From Dactylorhiza incarnata (lineage: Eukaryota; Streptophyta; Magnoliopsida; Asparagales; Orchidaceae): a DNA stretch of 64,000 nt. The notes beneath the pieces were generated by a model, which was not told where the DNA came from, did no database searches, and saw only the letters and a list, made by a program, of their open reading frames with translations. A program made the translations under genes and the position numbers. The stretch is taken from NCBI GenBank assembly GCA_033032865.1, contig JAWHQI010000329.1:2790001-2854000 (forward strand), written 5' to 3'. Shown in pieces: positions 32,454 to 45,120 of the stretch (positions are counted from its first letter, which is position 1; the number at the start of each line of letters is the position of its first letter).

Positions 32454-35007
32454 AATGGATCAGAGCGTAACCGATCTTTCGACCTATTCATGATCACAGA
32501 AACACTTATTGCTCCGCTAATCACTGTAGCGTGGTTCGGGACGAACCACTGCAGCGGAAGCGGTGGTGGACCTAGAAGGTAAAAGTTGGCAACAAACTTA
32601 GCATATATATGAACATTTTCACTCGAACTTATCAAATTCAGTTTTGGTCATGCAAAATATTTTTATATAACTCAGATCGACACTTAAATGTCTTTTACTA
32701 CATCTGATCTCGAACAATCATCTATCGTATTTCCATAAAACACTTTCTTTAAACTCTACAAACGATCATTTTAAATTTTGAACTCTGGGTTTAAGCCTCT
32801 TTGTTTTATTGGGAGTAGATGCTCGTTTTCAAAATTCCATTCAAGGTGAACTAATCAAATGGAATTTTATGTACAAATGTAAGAACTTCACTAATAATTT
32901 TAATCCCGGGTGTAAGCGTCTTTGTTTTATTGGGATTAAATACTCGTTTTCAAAATTCCATTTGAGGTAAACCAATCAAATTTTGTGTACAATATGAGGT
33001 TTTGATTACTAATTTTAATCCCAGGTTTAAGCCTCTTTGTTTTATTGGGATTAAAATTCTTACTTTCCAAAATTTCATTTGAGATAAGCTAATCAAATGA
33101 AATTTTGTGTGAATATGGAAAATTGCTCTAACGATTGCAAATATGAAGTATGCTTTGACTTGATCGATTTGACGATCTGTTTAAAAATAAATTCGTGCAA
33201 TCGTAAAAGAACTATGATAAAATGTTAGTCTTTTCAATAACATTAAATATTTCAGGAAATGATTACTGAGGCGACGTGCTGGAATGAGGTAAATTGGTGG
33301 CAAATTTATAAAATCTTGTCTACAAACCATCATAAAAGTACATTGTTAGCATTCGCGGGATTTGCGATGTTTGCATACTCAGCCAGCCGGGAAGCCTTGT
33401 TGAAAAGGGTAAGCCACTGAGGACCCGAAGGTGATGGTTACCTATTTTGTGCTTGCTTGCATTGGGAAAAGTGGCGGGTCGGTCATGCCCGTAGACCGTA
33501 CGTACCGGTGCGGGAAGGTTGACGACTCTAGGCAACAGGGAGGTGTGCACCCCGGGAGCTCGGTTGTATCTTATATGCCCCGCTGGGTCCCTCCGCTGGT
33601 TGGCCAAGTTCAGTTATTGTCGGATGTCTCCTACGTCCGAGGGTACACGGGGTTGTACGCTGGGGCCTGGGTAGTGCGGTACATCCACACCCAGAAGTGG
33701 CAGGACCGGCCACTGTCACCGACGGCCACATCGGTGAGGCCCGCGGGGTTCGCTACCCTGCAAAAAGAAGCGGTCAAAATATGTCAACATAAAGAGCAAA
33801 CTGGTAAAACATTATATGTGAGTACCGTGGCAGGACAATCATGCCTAAGGACCATTCATACACGAGTGGGAAGGTTGACGACTCATGAGGCACTAGGGAG
33901 TGTGTGAACCCCGGGAGATTATTTCCCCGCAGGGTCCCTCCGCTGGATAGCCGAATTTTGTAATTGACGGATGTTGCTCACATCCAGGAGTACACTGGGT
34001 TGTACATTAGGGCCTGGGTAGTGCGGTACGTCCACACCCAGAAGTGGCAGGACCGGCCACTGTCACCGACGGCCACATCGGTGAGGCCCGCGGGGGTCGC
34101 AACCCTGCTGGAAGAAAAGCGGTCAAACTGTTTCAACATTGTGTGTTATGATTGAGTCATGAGTACTCGTTATACATATTTGCATATGCATCATTTGCAT
34201 CAAAACATACATATCTGCATATACCATTAACATATAACCTTCGTATGGGAGTTGGTTATATGTTTATGGATCTTTACGGCCTATTTGCAATTTTATCTGT
34301 ACCATTAACACATAACCTTCGTATGGGAGTTGGTTATATGTTTATGGATTTTTACTGCTTATTTACAATTTTCATCTGTTCTACCAACATATAACCTTCG
34401 TATGGGAATCGGTCATATGTTGATAGGTATTACAAAAGCTTATGCAAGTTATAACTTTTATATGTTCCACTGACACGTAGCCCTGTAAGAGAGTTAACTA
34501 TATGTTGATAGATTTTTACTTTCGGACACAACTCAAAAATGTTGCGTTTCAGATATGCAAACCTTGGAAGATGTTAAGTTGCCTCCACTTCCAGTTGAGC
34601 TCGGCTCCCTGGAAGATGTTAAGTTGCCTCCACTTCCAGTTGAGCTCGGCTCCTTGGAAGGTGTTGAATTGCCTCCACTTCCAGTTGAGCTCGGCTCCTG
34701 GAAGGTGATTGAGTGCCTTCGTCTCCCGTTAAGCTCGGTTCACGGGAGGGGTATCAAGTGATGAAGGGTTTCTTGTTTCTCACGATTAGATCAGTTTGAA
34801 TCGTTCAAGCTACCCCGTAGTTCATGTAAGCTACTTGTATAGTACACGGCGGGAGCCGTCTACATAGCTCGTTAGGTAAAACCAAACCTAGAGACCCTTA
34901 AAATTTGGGATCATTCGACACCTCTAGTGGTCTGCAATACGTCCTATTTTGAATCCCCATGAACCACTCGTATTTTCAGGGACGAAAATTTCTTTGTTTT
35001 ATTGGTT
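32454..35007 (+). other. Element F non-coding internal region
   Basis: It starts with a primer-like TGGATCAGAGC (32456-32466), one base short of the initiator-Met consensus TGGTATCAGAGC. Then come the leader motif CAGCGGAAGCGGTGGTG (32552-32568), three 115-121-base units with TCTTTGTTTTATTGGGA (near 32795, 32916 and 33031), two copies of a roughly 348-base unit with GTGGCAGGACCGGCCACTGT (about 33480-34110), three roughly 80-base units with TAACCTTCGTATGGGA (34229-34420) and a 45-bp array (34560-34745). There is no gag or pol. Confidence 0.8.
34560..34745 (+). repeat. 45-bp tandem repeat in F internal region
   Basis: About four units of 45 bases with the core CCAGTTGAGCTCGGCTCC. The plus frame is open and reads a 15-residue repeat with PLPVELGSLEDVKLP. 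The unit resembles the minus strand of element B's 45-bp repeat codon by codon. Confidence 0.85.
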
Positions 35008-36012
35008 TGTAACATCCCAATTTTAAAAAAAGGGGTCTAGCCGGTTCGGTTGAACCCTTAGAAGAGCTTAGGTCGGGTCACAGGACAACCGCGGCCCGAC
35101 CTTCGCCACATAAATGACGGTCATTTAGAGAAGTGACCATTTTGAGTATATTAACGTATCACGACGACGCAGTTTTAGAATATGGAGCATACGTGCTCCG
35201 AATCGACTTCCGTCAGTTACGTTAGACTCGTATAGTTGACACGAGTGCAACGGAACTCGTTTCGTTTCAATCAGAGGTCATTTAGTGAAAGTGACCGTTT
35301 TGAGTATCGCAGCGCGTCACGACGACGCAGTTTTAGAATATGGAGCATACGTGCTCCGAATCGACTTCCGTCAGTTACGTTAGACTCGTATAGTTGACAC
35401 GAGTGCAACGGAACTCGTTTCGTTTCGATCAGAGGTCATTTGGTAAAAGTGACCGTTTTGAGTATAGTAGCGCGTCACGACGATGCAATTTTAGAACATG
35501 GAGCATACGTGCTCCGAATCGACTTCCGTCAGTTGCGTTAGACTCGTATGGCCAATACGAGTGCAACGGAATTCGTTTCGTTCCAATCCGAGGTCGTTTG
35601 GAGAAAACGACTATTTTAAATATCAAGTGCCGCAACGATGCCATTTTAAGTATATTGAGCATTCGTGTTCCGAATTAAGTTCAATCAGTTACATTAGACC
35701 CGCACGATCAACACGAGCGTGATGAAATTCGTTTCAACCAAATCCGATGAAATTGGAGAAAGTTAGCCAAAATAACCTATTTTGAGCTACGTACTGATTT
35801 GAGTGAATAATTATGAATGAACGGACTCGGAATCAACTTCGGATAATTCCGTTAGCTTCGTATGGTTGACACGAACACGACGGCGCCCTCCGCGAAATTG
35901 TCTCGTGCCTATTTCGGTAGTCATGAGCATATGTACATAAAAAAATTTAGAAATTTATGCATATATATATACATATATATATATACATATATATATACAT
36001 ATATATATATAC

Positions 36013-36043
<31 letters not shown>

Positions 36044-39000
36044 AAAACAGATGGCTGGGAACGGGAAACCAGGGAGGAGCGATCCAGGCACTGGAGCAAA
36101 ACCATGGGCGATCGTGGGGGCACGGGATTGGGCCTCGTCGGCTACATAGGGAGGCTTCTCCTCCTCTTCCAGGGCAGGGTGGACGGTAAGAACTTCTCTC
36201 CCCCTCCTTCTCTCCCCCTCCTCGAAGCTCTGTCCTGGCGAGGGTTCACGGCAAGGTATGACAGGGACTCTTCCTCCTCCTCCCCCTCCTCATTATTCTT
36301 CTGTTGCTTCACTGATTATGGCCCTGATCCTTTGGAGTGATGCTAGCAGTTTATCTTGTTTCCCTGTTTACAAAAATTGGGGTTATGTTAGAAATTTTTG
36401 TTTCCTGATTTATGCTAACTAAAAACCTGGCTGGTTATAAAAAAAAAAGAAATTCTGGGTTTGTGTTTATGCTAGCAGACCTTTAGTTCTATGTTAGCAA
36501 AATAAAATCCTGGTTTTATGCTATGGCCGATTGTTGTTACTCTAAATCGGGGGCTGCTATACTTTGTTTTGGTTTGGATTTACAAACCATCGGTTTTGGG
36601 GTCTGCTTATATATTTCTTGTCTAAATCGGGGGCTGCTATACTTTGTTTTGGTTTGGATTTACAAACCATCAGTGTTGGGGGCTGCATCTTTTCTTTCTT
36701 GTCTGCTTCTCACGTTTTGTTCAATGGGGGCTGCTGTATATATATTCCCTAGTTTGGGGGCTACTAGATATATATTCTAATTAGGATTATTTAGGTGCTG
36801 ACTTACAGCTCCATTTCTGAATTTCGTTGGGCTGCTTTGCTCAATCAGTTGGGGGTTTTTAGTTTGGGCTGCTATACTCGATCAGTTGGGGTCTTTAATT
36901 CGGATGGCTATGGTTGACAATTGAGAGTTTTAAAACCTTTATATATGAGGGGCTGCTTCCTGCCTTTGTTAAATTGGGGCTGCTGTTATTTTCTTTCCTT
37001 GTCAAATGGGGGCTGCCTTATAGATTTGGTTTTAAATCGGCAGCTGGTAACCTTGGTTGGCTATGACAGCTACTTGGTATCTTTTTCTCCCTTGGCCTCG
37101 TGATTGGCGGCTGTTGAGTTTCCTTCCTTAGCCTCACATTTAGCATTTATGTTGGTTATGTTGGAAGTTTGGTGTATTCCCTTAGTTTATGGCAGTAAGC
37201 ACTTGATATACGAAACCCTGCATCCATACGCTAGGAAATTCTCTTGGTTTAAACTTAAGTCAATTACCCGGTTCGTGAATCTTCTGTTTTTGATTGGAGG
37301 GCTAGGTATTTACTTGGGTTTATGCAAAGTTAAATTTCCTAGGCTATGTGATAGAGATTTCGTTCTCTTGGGGGAGTTTGAGCCTGTCAGCTCTTGGTTT
37401 TATGCGGGGTCCTCCTTGGTCTATATGTTGTTGGTTAACTCTTGGGCTTATTTAATTAGTTAAGCATAAATGGTCTTGCTCGGCAAATTTCCCGGATCCT
37501 ACATTTCTTCCTTCATTTGGCTAAGTTGAGTAATTACGGCGGGCTAAAATTCCCTGGGAATTTCGAAATTTAGATTTCCTGACGATTTGGGAAAGTCTAA
37601 ATGCTGAATTTCCTGGAAATTTCTCTTGCTAGTCCTCGGTGACCTAGCGAGGCTAGCAATTGTTTAAGGTGAAGGATAAGTGGACGAATATATATATATA
37701 TATATATAGTTACATATATCCATACATATATATGCCCATGCTGGGAGACTTCACATGGGAATGTCGATGAGTGCAGTTCAGCCCTCTTTAAGCGATTTGC
37801 ATTTAAACGAAAAAGGGGATCAATGGTTGCTCACCAACTATATCTCTCTCCCTCACACTCTTCCTCTGTTTGTGCAAGCCTTGATATATACATACGTACA
37901 CATAGTTGTACTTATATGTGCTCTTAAGGAGGGGGCTGCTCCTTGTTGAAATGGGGGCTGCCTTGTGAGCTGAGGTTGGGGGGCTGCTCCTTACATAATG
38001 GGGCTGCCTTTTTGTATTGCAAATTAGGGGCTGCTCTTTGTTTTTCATTCCCTAAGGGGGGCTGTCGATCCTTTAGCTTGGGCTGTTGTTGTTTCTTAAC
38101 TTGGTATACTGTTAGTGGGGCTGCTACGTTGATTGTTGGTTTGGAGCTATTCTCTTTCTCCCCCTCCCTTTTCTCACTCACCATTTCTCTCTCAAGTTAG
38201 ATAATATAATCTAAAGGTTGTTTGAGGCTAGTTGTTACTCTGCTCATATGCTTGGGGCAAATCCTGATTTGGGTTTTGAGTTTAAAGGGTATTTTCCTGT
38301 AGTTTATCTCGCTATGGGTTCGCGGTTGAGCGTCATGAAGAAATCATATTGTATTCTTTTGGGGTTCTTGCCAAGCATGGTTGGCTCGTGTGTGTGTATT
38401 CTTTCTTGGGTATTTAAATGGAAGGTGAGCGTATGATCATGTATAATGGCCGACGGAAGTATTTAATGTGGGTCTGCTCCTCTTTCCTTGTTGATTTAGA
38501 GTTGCCTCTTTTGTTGTTATTTTGGGGCTGCTCCTTTCTTTGTTGAAAAGGAGGATGGCTGTTGGTTTACTCTTCCAGGAGCTTCACTATTAGAGGTCGA
38601 GTCGGTCATACATAAAAGTGGCATTTTGGATGCGGTAACGAATTCGTGAGAGAATGGAATAACTATGGGAGTTGATCACCCATGGTTTACGATGATACAC
38701 ACCTCATCTCTCTTCATCTTATTTCTCTCTTTCACACTACAGTGCTACTTCTTGTGCCTATAAAGCTTATGGGTGTCTTGGGCTTGATTACCAAGCATTC
38801 AAGTGATCGTCGAAAGTCTACATGAATGCAATTGTGCCCTATGTGGGCAGGTTGGATTTGATTGCCAGCCGAGTTAAATTAGTAGTACCTTCTCGGATAG
38901 AGATATGCTAAAGAGTTCGTCTTCTCTCCTTCTACAAAACTACGGGTGGATATATTGCTAAGCTTGGAAAGAGTTTCTTTTCTCTTCTCTTATGAAAATG

Positions 39001-40029
39001 AAATGTTGCCTTCGAGAAATAATTCCTACGGGAATGAAAGGTTGCCTTCGAGAAAGTAATTCCTACGGGAATGAAATGTTGCCTTCGAGAAAGTAATTCC
39101 TACGGGAATATATCGTGCCTTGGGATAAAATCGGATGGCCTATGAGTTTACTCTAAGGCAACCCGCGCGATGGACGGTCTGGGAGGGCAACCCGTGCGAA
39201 ACTAATAGAACTACGTGGGTCTGAGGCCGTATGCAGGATGATACGGAGTACGTAGGCGGTGGTCGTGGGAAGACCGCCTCGGCCCAATAAGAGTCCAGAT
39301 ATCCCCTTCCTTATAATTGTTATATTATGATGGGTGTTAGTAGGAGTTGGATTCTGTTTGTAGTTCTAATGACTTGTCTTTGGCACAAGTGTCAGGTGCA
39401 GATGAGAGACAACACTCATGGGTGGAGGAGGCCACAAAGCAGGCTACTTCAGGTATACGTTATTAAGCCGCATCTCCTTTTTGTTGTGCCCTATCTCAGG
39501 GTATACATATATGATGCAATGAAGCCTTGATGGATAGGATTCATTGCGGCGGCGAAATCAATATTACTCATACAGGTTTTGAAATTATGGTTTCTGTGAT
39601 ATTTAATCTTCCGCTATAGATAATGTCTTCCGCTAAGGGTAACAAAGCGCACTCTTTAATAATGTCTTCCGCTAAGGGTAACAAAGCGCACTCTTTAATA
39701 ATGTCTTCCGCTAAGGGTAACAAAGCGCACTCTTTAATAATGTCTTCCGCTAAGGGTAACAAAGCGCACTCTCTAATAATGTCTTCCGCTAAGGGTAACA
39801 AAGCGCACTCCTTAATAATGTCTTCCGCTAAAATACTGCTTCCTTACTCTGTTGGTGTGCAGTGACTTTCGCTTAACACCACCCCTAGGCGTGACCTCGG
39901 AGTGTTCAAGGAAAAGGGTTGGAGAAGCTTGTGCCTTCACCCTTCGGGGTCGCTTCGGCGTCGTGCTAAAGGGTGGTGTGCGATAAGATCCCCCGGTCGG
40001 ACCGTCGATTCTGGAGGGGGGGTCTTACA
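35008..40029 (+). repeat. Element F 3' LTR
   Basis: It matches the 5' LTR apart from the microsatellite and the base at 37896. It ends GGGGGGGTCTTACA in front of the AAATG target duplication. Confidence 0.95.
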
Positions 40030-42733
40030 AAATGACCTTCAAACTCCACCAAATTTTGGTGGGGTGTTCTTAGGGTCATGTTAAACCCCTGGTTAAAATT
40101 TCACCTCATTTGGAGGTGTTTTGGTTAGGATTTTACTCAGCCCTAGTTTGGCCTATAAAGGGCTATTTAGAATAATTCGCCCCCTTGGTATTTTCAGTGG
40201 TCAAACCACCTCAACAGAGGCTGATATTTTGTCCACTGACCTTTTAGGGCATAACAAACCCTCCAATGGAGTTTGGGGTGGTTTGGTGTAGGGTAGCCCT
40301 AGAACCCTAGGGTAGATCCCTTAGTGGAGATTTTTATGGTTGTGAAGGACATAGGAGTGTTTGTCCTTGGAGTGGAGTGTAATAGACTCCTCTGAGTTCT
40401 ATGAGTTTTATAACATGCTCACAAGAAGTTTGGGTGGATTTGGGGAAGTATTGACCATAACCCTAGGTTAAACCCTAAAGGGGTGCAGTTAGAGGCCAAT
40501 GAATGAAGATGGGTCAAACCTTAATGGTTTGACTTGAAATTTTGGGGAAGTGGTCATGGTGACCATTGAGTACTACTGTGAGAAATTGGTGGGGTTTGGA
40601 GTTGCCAACCCTAGGGAATAAATCCTTGGGTAGATTTGTAAATATTTAGGTTTTTGGGATTTAGGAAGAATTAGTTCTTAGTGATTAATCATCTTCTGTC
40701 ACCAACTTAGTTTTGATGTTATTAATCCCTGGAGATTCTATTAGAACCATTGGAAAACTTTTGGAGGTCCAAATTGTAATTATTCATATTGTTGACAATT
40801 TTTAGGATGAACAATTGTAGGGTGTTAGTTTTCTGTAATTACATGAAACTTTGCTGGATGACATTTCATACCATTATGAACCCACGGTATTTTTCTTATA
40901 ATTTATGAATTAATATTTTTGGTACCTCTAGTTCAATTTGGAATTAATTGCAAATATATCCTTTGTGGAAATTACAAATGTAACCTCTATGGAATATGGT
41001 CAAATTTTGTAGGGCTGAATATTTTAGTATGCATCACCTCTGTATAAATTTGAATAAGGTTTGGAGTTCATATGAGGGTACCTCCTTTGGAAATAATTGA
41101 AAATTAATAGGTTTTGGAATTTTTAATAATAGTAAATCTTGCTGGAATTTCCTACAAATTCATATGTACTGATAATGAGGTACCCTTGATTTATGTAAGA
41201 AGTTTGGTAGGCAATTGAAATCAGAAAAGTGCACTTGTAGTTCAAACCTTAGGAGGTTGTATTTTTTTGGAAAATTGTTTTAAATACTAATAATATTGGG
41301 AAAAATACGATCCTCTGGAATTAATCTTATAACATCATGATAGACCTCCAGTAAATAGATTGGGTCAGTTGGATGAATATTTGGAGTACCTATAGTTGAG
41401 AGCTTCATATAATTAGTTGGTTTGGTTTACGAACAGTAGGCTCGGTGGATAAAGGAGCGGATTGCTGAGTCAGGTGAGCTTGTGACACAGTAGTGTTTGA
41501 AGGTACGGACGAGTTGGTTTGGCGAGCCGATGGCTCGGCAGGTTATTGATGGCGGGCAGGTTAGCCCGAGGAGCTTATGGCTCAGAGGTAGGAAGTAGAA
41601 CATGTTGCATGTGCATTGAAGGTGGTGGGTCTTCGGTATTGGACGGTCGTTCACACCGACGTCAATACGTTGACTCGGCGAGTGTAGTATTTACACTTAG
41701 CCTTGAAAGTCTGGCAGTCCAGTCAGTAAGAGTACGCAGACGCTCCGCGGGTTTTGCGAGAGGCGTACAATAGGTCTAGGTTAGGTAGTGTGAATACCAA
41801 CCTAGAGGTGGGCGAGGCCCAACTCACCGCTTCCGTTTGCCACTACGGGAGTATCCTGGGAGTCTAGCTCGCTCCAAAAAGGGGGAACTAAAGGTCAATT
41901 CGCATAGAGTCGTAGTGAGTGAGTTGCACTGTATGAACATAGCATAACAGCATACTTTGCATGTCATAGCATACACATTGCATTCAACCTACCCCTAACG
42001 TATAAGTCGGTTATGGGACTTCTTATACGGTAGGCCCTGCTAAACGACCCCTTGGTCTATAGATTTGTATGGGCATTCCTATAAATCAATGGTTACTTTT
42101 ATATTACTTTGATTGTCATTATATATACTGCTTACTGTTCTTTACATGCACTTTACTATGCTTACTTACTGCTTCATGTATATATATATACACCTGTGTA
42201 GTTGTAGATCCTCCGCCACCTGCTTTTGTTTTTACCCCTTGAATGTCCTCCGCTTCCTCCTCCCCATACGGTGCCTATGAGCCATTGGGGGTGGGGTGGG
42301 GAACATAAGGCTTAGTCTTTTTGACTAACGGTCGGTGGACCATATCATTTTAGGGGTTCGAGGAGACGCAGCAACACCAGAGTCCAGAGCAGACGGAGGC
42401 GGGCCAGTCTAGTACAGGAGCACAGGATTCAGGATCTGTGAGTGATTAGTAGTTAGCTTCCGCGAGTGATCTTGTAGTGAGGATATGATGTACAGGGCAT
42501 GAGCCCTCTTTATTATTGTACCTTTGTTATCTTTTTATTCAGTTATATCATGTGGACGTTTATATTTCATGTTGATTCTATGGACTTGTCTTCTTTAATG
42601 TACTTTTCTTCGTGATCGATTTGGCCGGCAGGATCGGCGTTTTGTAGTGGCGACCTTCCCGAGTGAAGGTGTCACCGCAAAGCGGTGGTTCTGGGCCTAA
42701 GACCCGGAGGTTTAAAAAAAAAGGGGTCTTACA

Positions 42734-45120
42734 AGTGGTATCAGAGCAAACCTCGATCCGAAGAAAAGAAGTCCACAAATCCTGGGCCACCCCGCGCGAG
42801 CTTAGTTTGAGGACAAACTAGCAGCGGAAGCAGTGGTGTGCCCGTATGGGAATCACATCGAAAAATGTCCACTTTTAACTGAATCTTCTTAGTCAATTTC
42901 CCTTACGTGTGTCGAGTTTTCTTTTGTAGCCTGCGACGAACCCTGCCCCCAGCAGGGAATACCTCCGGCTGCAAAGAACTCTTTATATACTACCTTAGTC
43001 AATGAGTTAGACTCAACCCCACTAGGACACGTGACTTACTAGGACAATTTATACCATGACCTAGTCTGAAATAGACCGTAAATATAACTTTTGGTGAAGG
43101 TACGAGGATACCCAAAAGGGGCTAGAGAAAGAGAGATTTGTAGAATGGTATGAGACTTGTAGACTCAACCCTCGTATCGGTGACATGATTACATTAAGAC
43201 AACCACCACGACAAACACCGAGGGTCGGATAAGAATTGAAGTTCAGAAGGGACCCGTTTGGGATTGGGTGACATGTTGACCCTGATATGGTTGTAGTAGA
43301 GGATACCTAAAAGAGTCTAAGGTGTGGAGTATACCAATGAGCCCCAAGATAGAACCCCAAGTCTAAGGTTGTATGCCCTAAGAATTGTTTGCATACTTGG
43401 GACGAATATAACTTGGTGATATTGAAGATACTCAGCCCAAAATAGATAGTGGCTTATCTTTTGTTTATTGGGGCTTATCTTTTGTTTATTGGGGGCTTGT
43501 CCTTTGTTTATTGGGGCGTACCTTTTGTTTATTGGGCAAATTAACGCCGGACTAAGATTTCCCTTAGACCTAAGTTAGAAAATTTTATGTCGTGAGCATA
43601 ATGATTTTGAAGTCGATCTTACTCAATGTTACTTGAAAGAAGATGAGACGGTGTAACAGTATGTTTGGAATGATGATTCTTCCTTGATAAAATTGACTTG
43701 TGAAAAACCCTAAGGTATAAAAATCTTGCCCATATGAATCAAACTGCACGTAGAAAATGATGGGGAGACATCTTACTATTATGATTGGTTAGCATATACT
43801 CATTAAGGTTCACAAGTGCACCCTCATTAATATTTAAGGATGATTGGGACGCTAGACGATTTGATTAGTTCCATCAATAGTAAGAACAGGAAAAGTTGTA
43901 GAGTAGAGATGATTGATTATTCGGACGTACCTGAAAATTTGAATGTGAGAAGAAAACTTTAGAGGCATAAGAGTCTGCCCAGGTTAGAGTGGAAGTTTGA
44001 GGATAAATTGACCAAGGTAGCTAGGTCACCCCGGTCAGGATAGATGTTACGACAGTGCGAGTCTTGCGGCGCAAGAAGATTCCAAGGTTAAGACATGTGG
44101 TAAAGTTATGGACAGGAGGAGCACCTGGGAGACACTAGAGCTGGTGTGGCAGAGACAGTCAGTGCTCTTCGAGCCAGGAATAGCTTCAATTCTTAGGGGA
44201 TGTTACGTTCAGTCACTCTCGGTGAAAACCCCGCAAGCCTAACCTGAATTTCGAGGACGAATATAACTTGGTGATATTGAAGATACTCAGCCCAAAATAG
44301 ATAGTGGCTTATCTTTTGTTTATTGGGGGCTTGTCCTTTGTTTATTGGGGCGTACCTTTTGTTTATTGGGCAAATTAACGTCGGACTTAGATTTCCCTTA
44401 GACCTAAGTTAGAAAATTTTATGTCGTGAGCATAATGATTTTGAAGTCGATCTTACTCAATGTTACTTGAAAGAAGATGAGACGGTGTAACAGTATGTTT
44501 GGAATGATGATTCTTCCTTGATAAAATTGACTTGTGAAAAACCCTAAGGTATAAAAATCTTGCCCATATGAATCAAACTGCACGTAGAAAATGATCGGGA
44601 GACATCTTACTATTATGATTGGTTAGCATATACTCATTAAGGTTCACAAGTGCACCCCCATTAATATTTAAGGATGATTGGGACGCTAGACGATTTGATT
44701 AGTTCCATCAATAGTAAGAACTGGAAAAGTTGTAGAGTAGAGATGATTGATTATTCGGACGTACCTAAAATTTGAATGTGAGAAGAAAACTTTAGAGGCA
44801 TAAGAGTCTGCCCAGGTTAGAGTGGAAGTTTGAGGATAAATTGACCAAGGTAGCTAGGTCACCCCGGTCAGGATAGATGTTACGACAGTGCGAGTCTTGC
44901 GGCGCAAGAAGATTCCAAGGTTAAGACATGTGGTAAAGTTATGGACAGGAGGAGCACCTGGGAGACCCTAGAGCTGGTGTGGCAGAGACAGTCAGTGCTC
45001 TTCGAGCCAGAAATAGCTTCAATTCTTAGGGGATGTTACGTTCAGTCACTCTCGGTGAAAACCCCGCAAGCCTAACCTGAATTTCGAGGACGAAATTATT
45101 TTTTTTTGTTTATTGGGGTT
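42734..45120 (+). other. Element E non-coding internal region
   Basis: A perfect tRNA-iMet-type primer site TGGTATCAGAGC is at 42736-42747, and the leader motif CAGCGGAAGCAGTGGTG at 42822-42838. The rest is mostly two tandem copies of a roughly 850-base unit (43401-44255 and 44256-45088), each opening with GACGAATATAACTTGGTGAT and reiterated TTTGTTTATTGGGG words. No long ORF survives. The region ends GAGGACGAAATTATTTTTTT then TTGTTTATTGGGGTT before the 3' LTR. Confidence 0.8.

Larger units (their letters stand above)
27418..40029 (+). mobile_element. Element F: very young LARD-like LTR retrotransposon nested in E
   Basis: AAATG at 27413-27417 and 40030-40034 is the target duplication, and the 3' LTR of E shows the empty site. 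LTRs are 27418-32453 (5,036 bases) and 35008-40029 (5,022 bases). The 14-base difference lies in a (TA)n/CATA microsatellite, and the only substitution I found is A at 30320 against G at 37896. The internal region (32454-35007) is non-coding and repeat-rich. LTR ends TGTAAC...TTACA, the primer site and GGGACGAAAATTTC before the 3' LTR suggest a Tekay/Del-type non-autonomous element. It must have been copied with proteins from elsewhere. Confidence 0.93.
25383..42733 (+). repeat. Element E 5' LTR, split by element F
   Basis: Parts 25383-27417 and 40035-42733 align to the 3' LTR at 45121-49604 with roughly 1-2% differences where I compared them. The first kilobase is a run of diverged GACCAAATTGACC-type words. 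A poly(C) run is at 26537-26600, an inverted repeat at 26876-26899, and the end is AAAGGGGTCTTACA. Confidence 0.88.
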
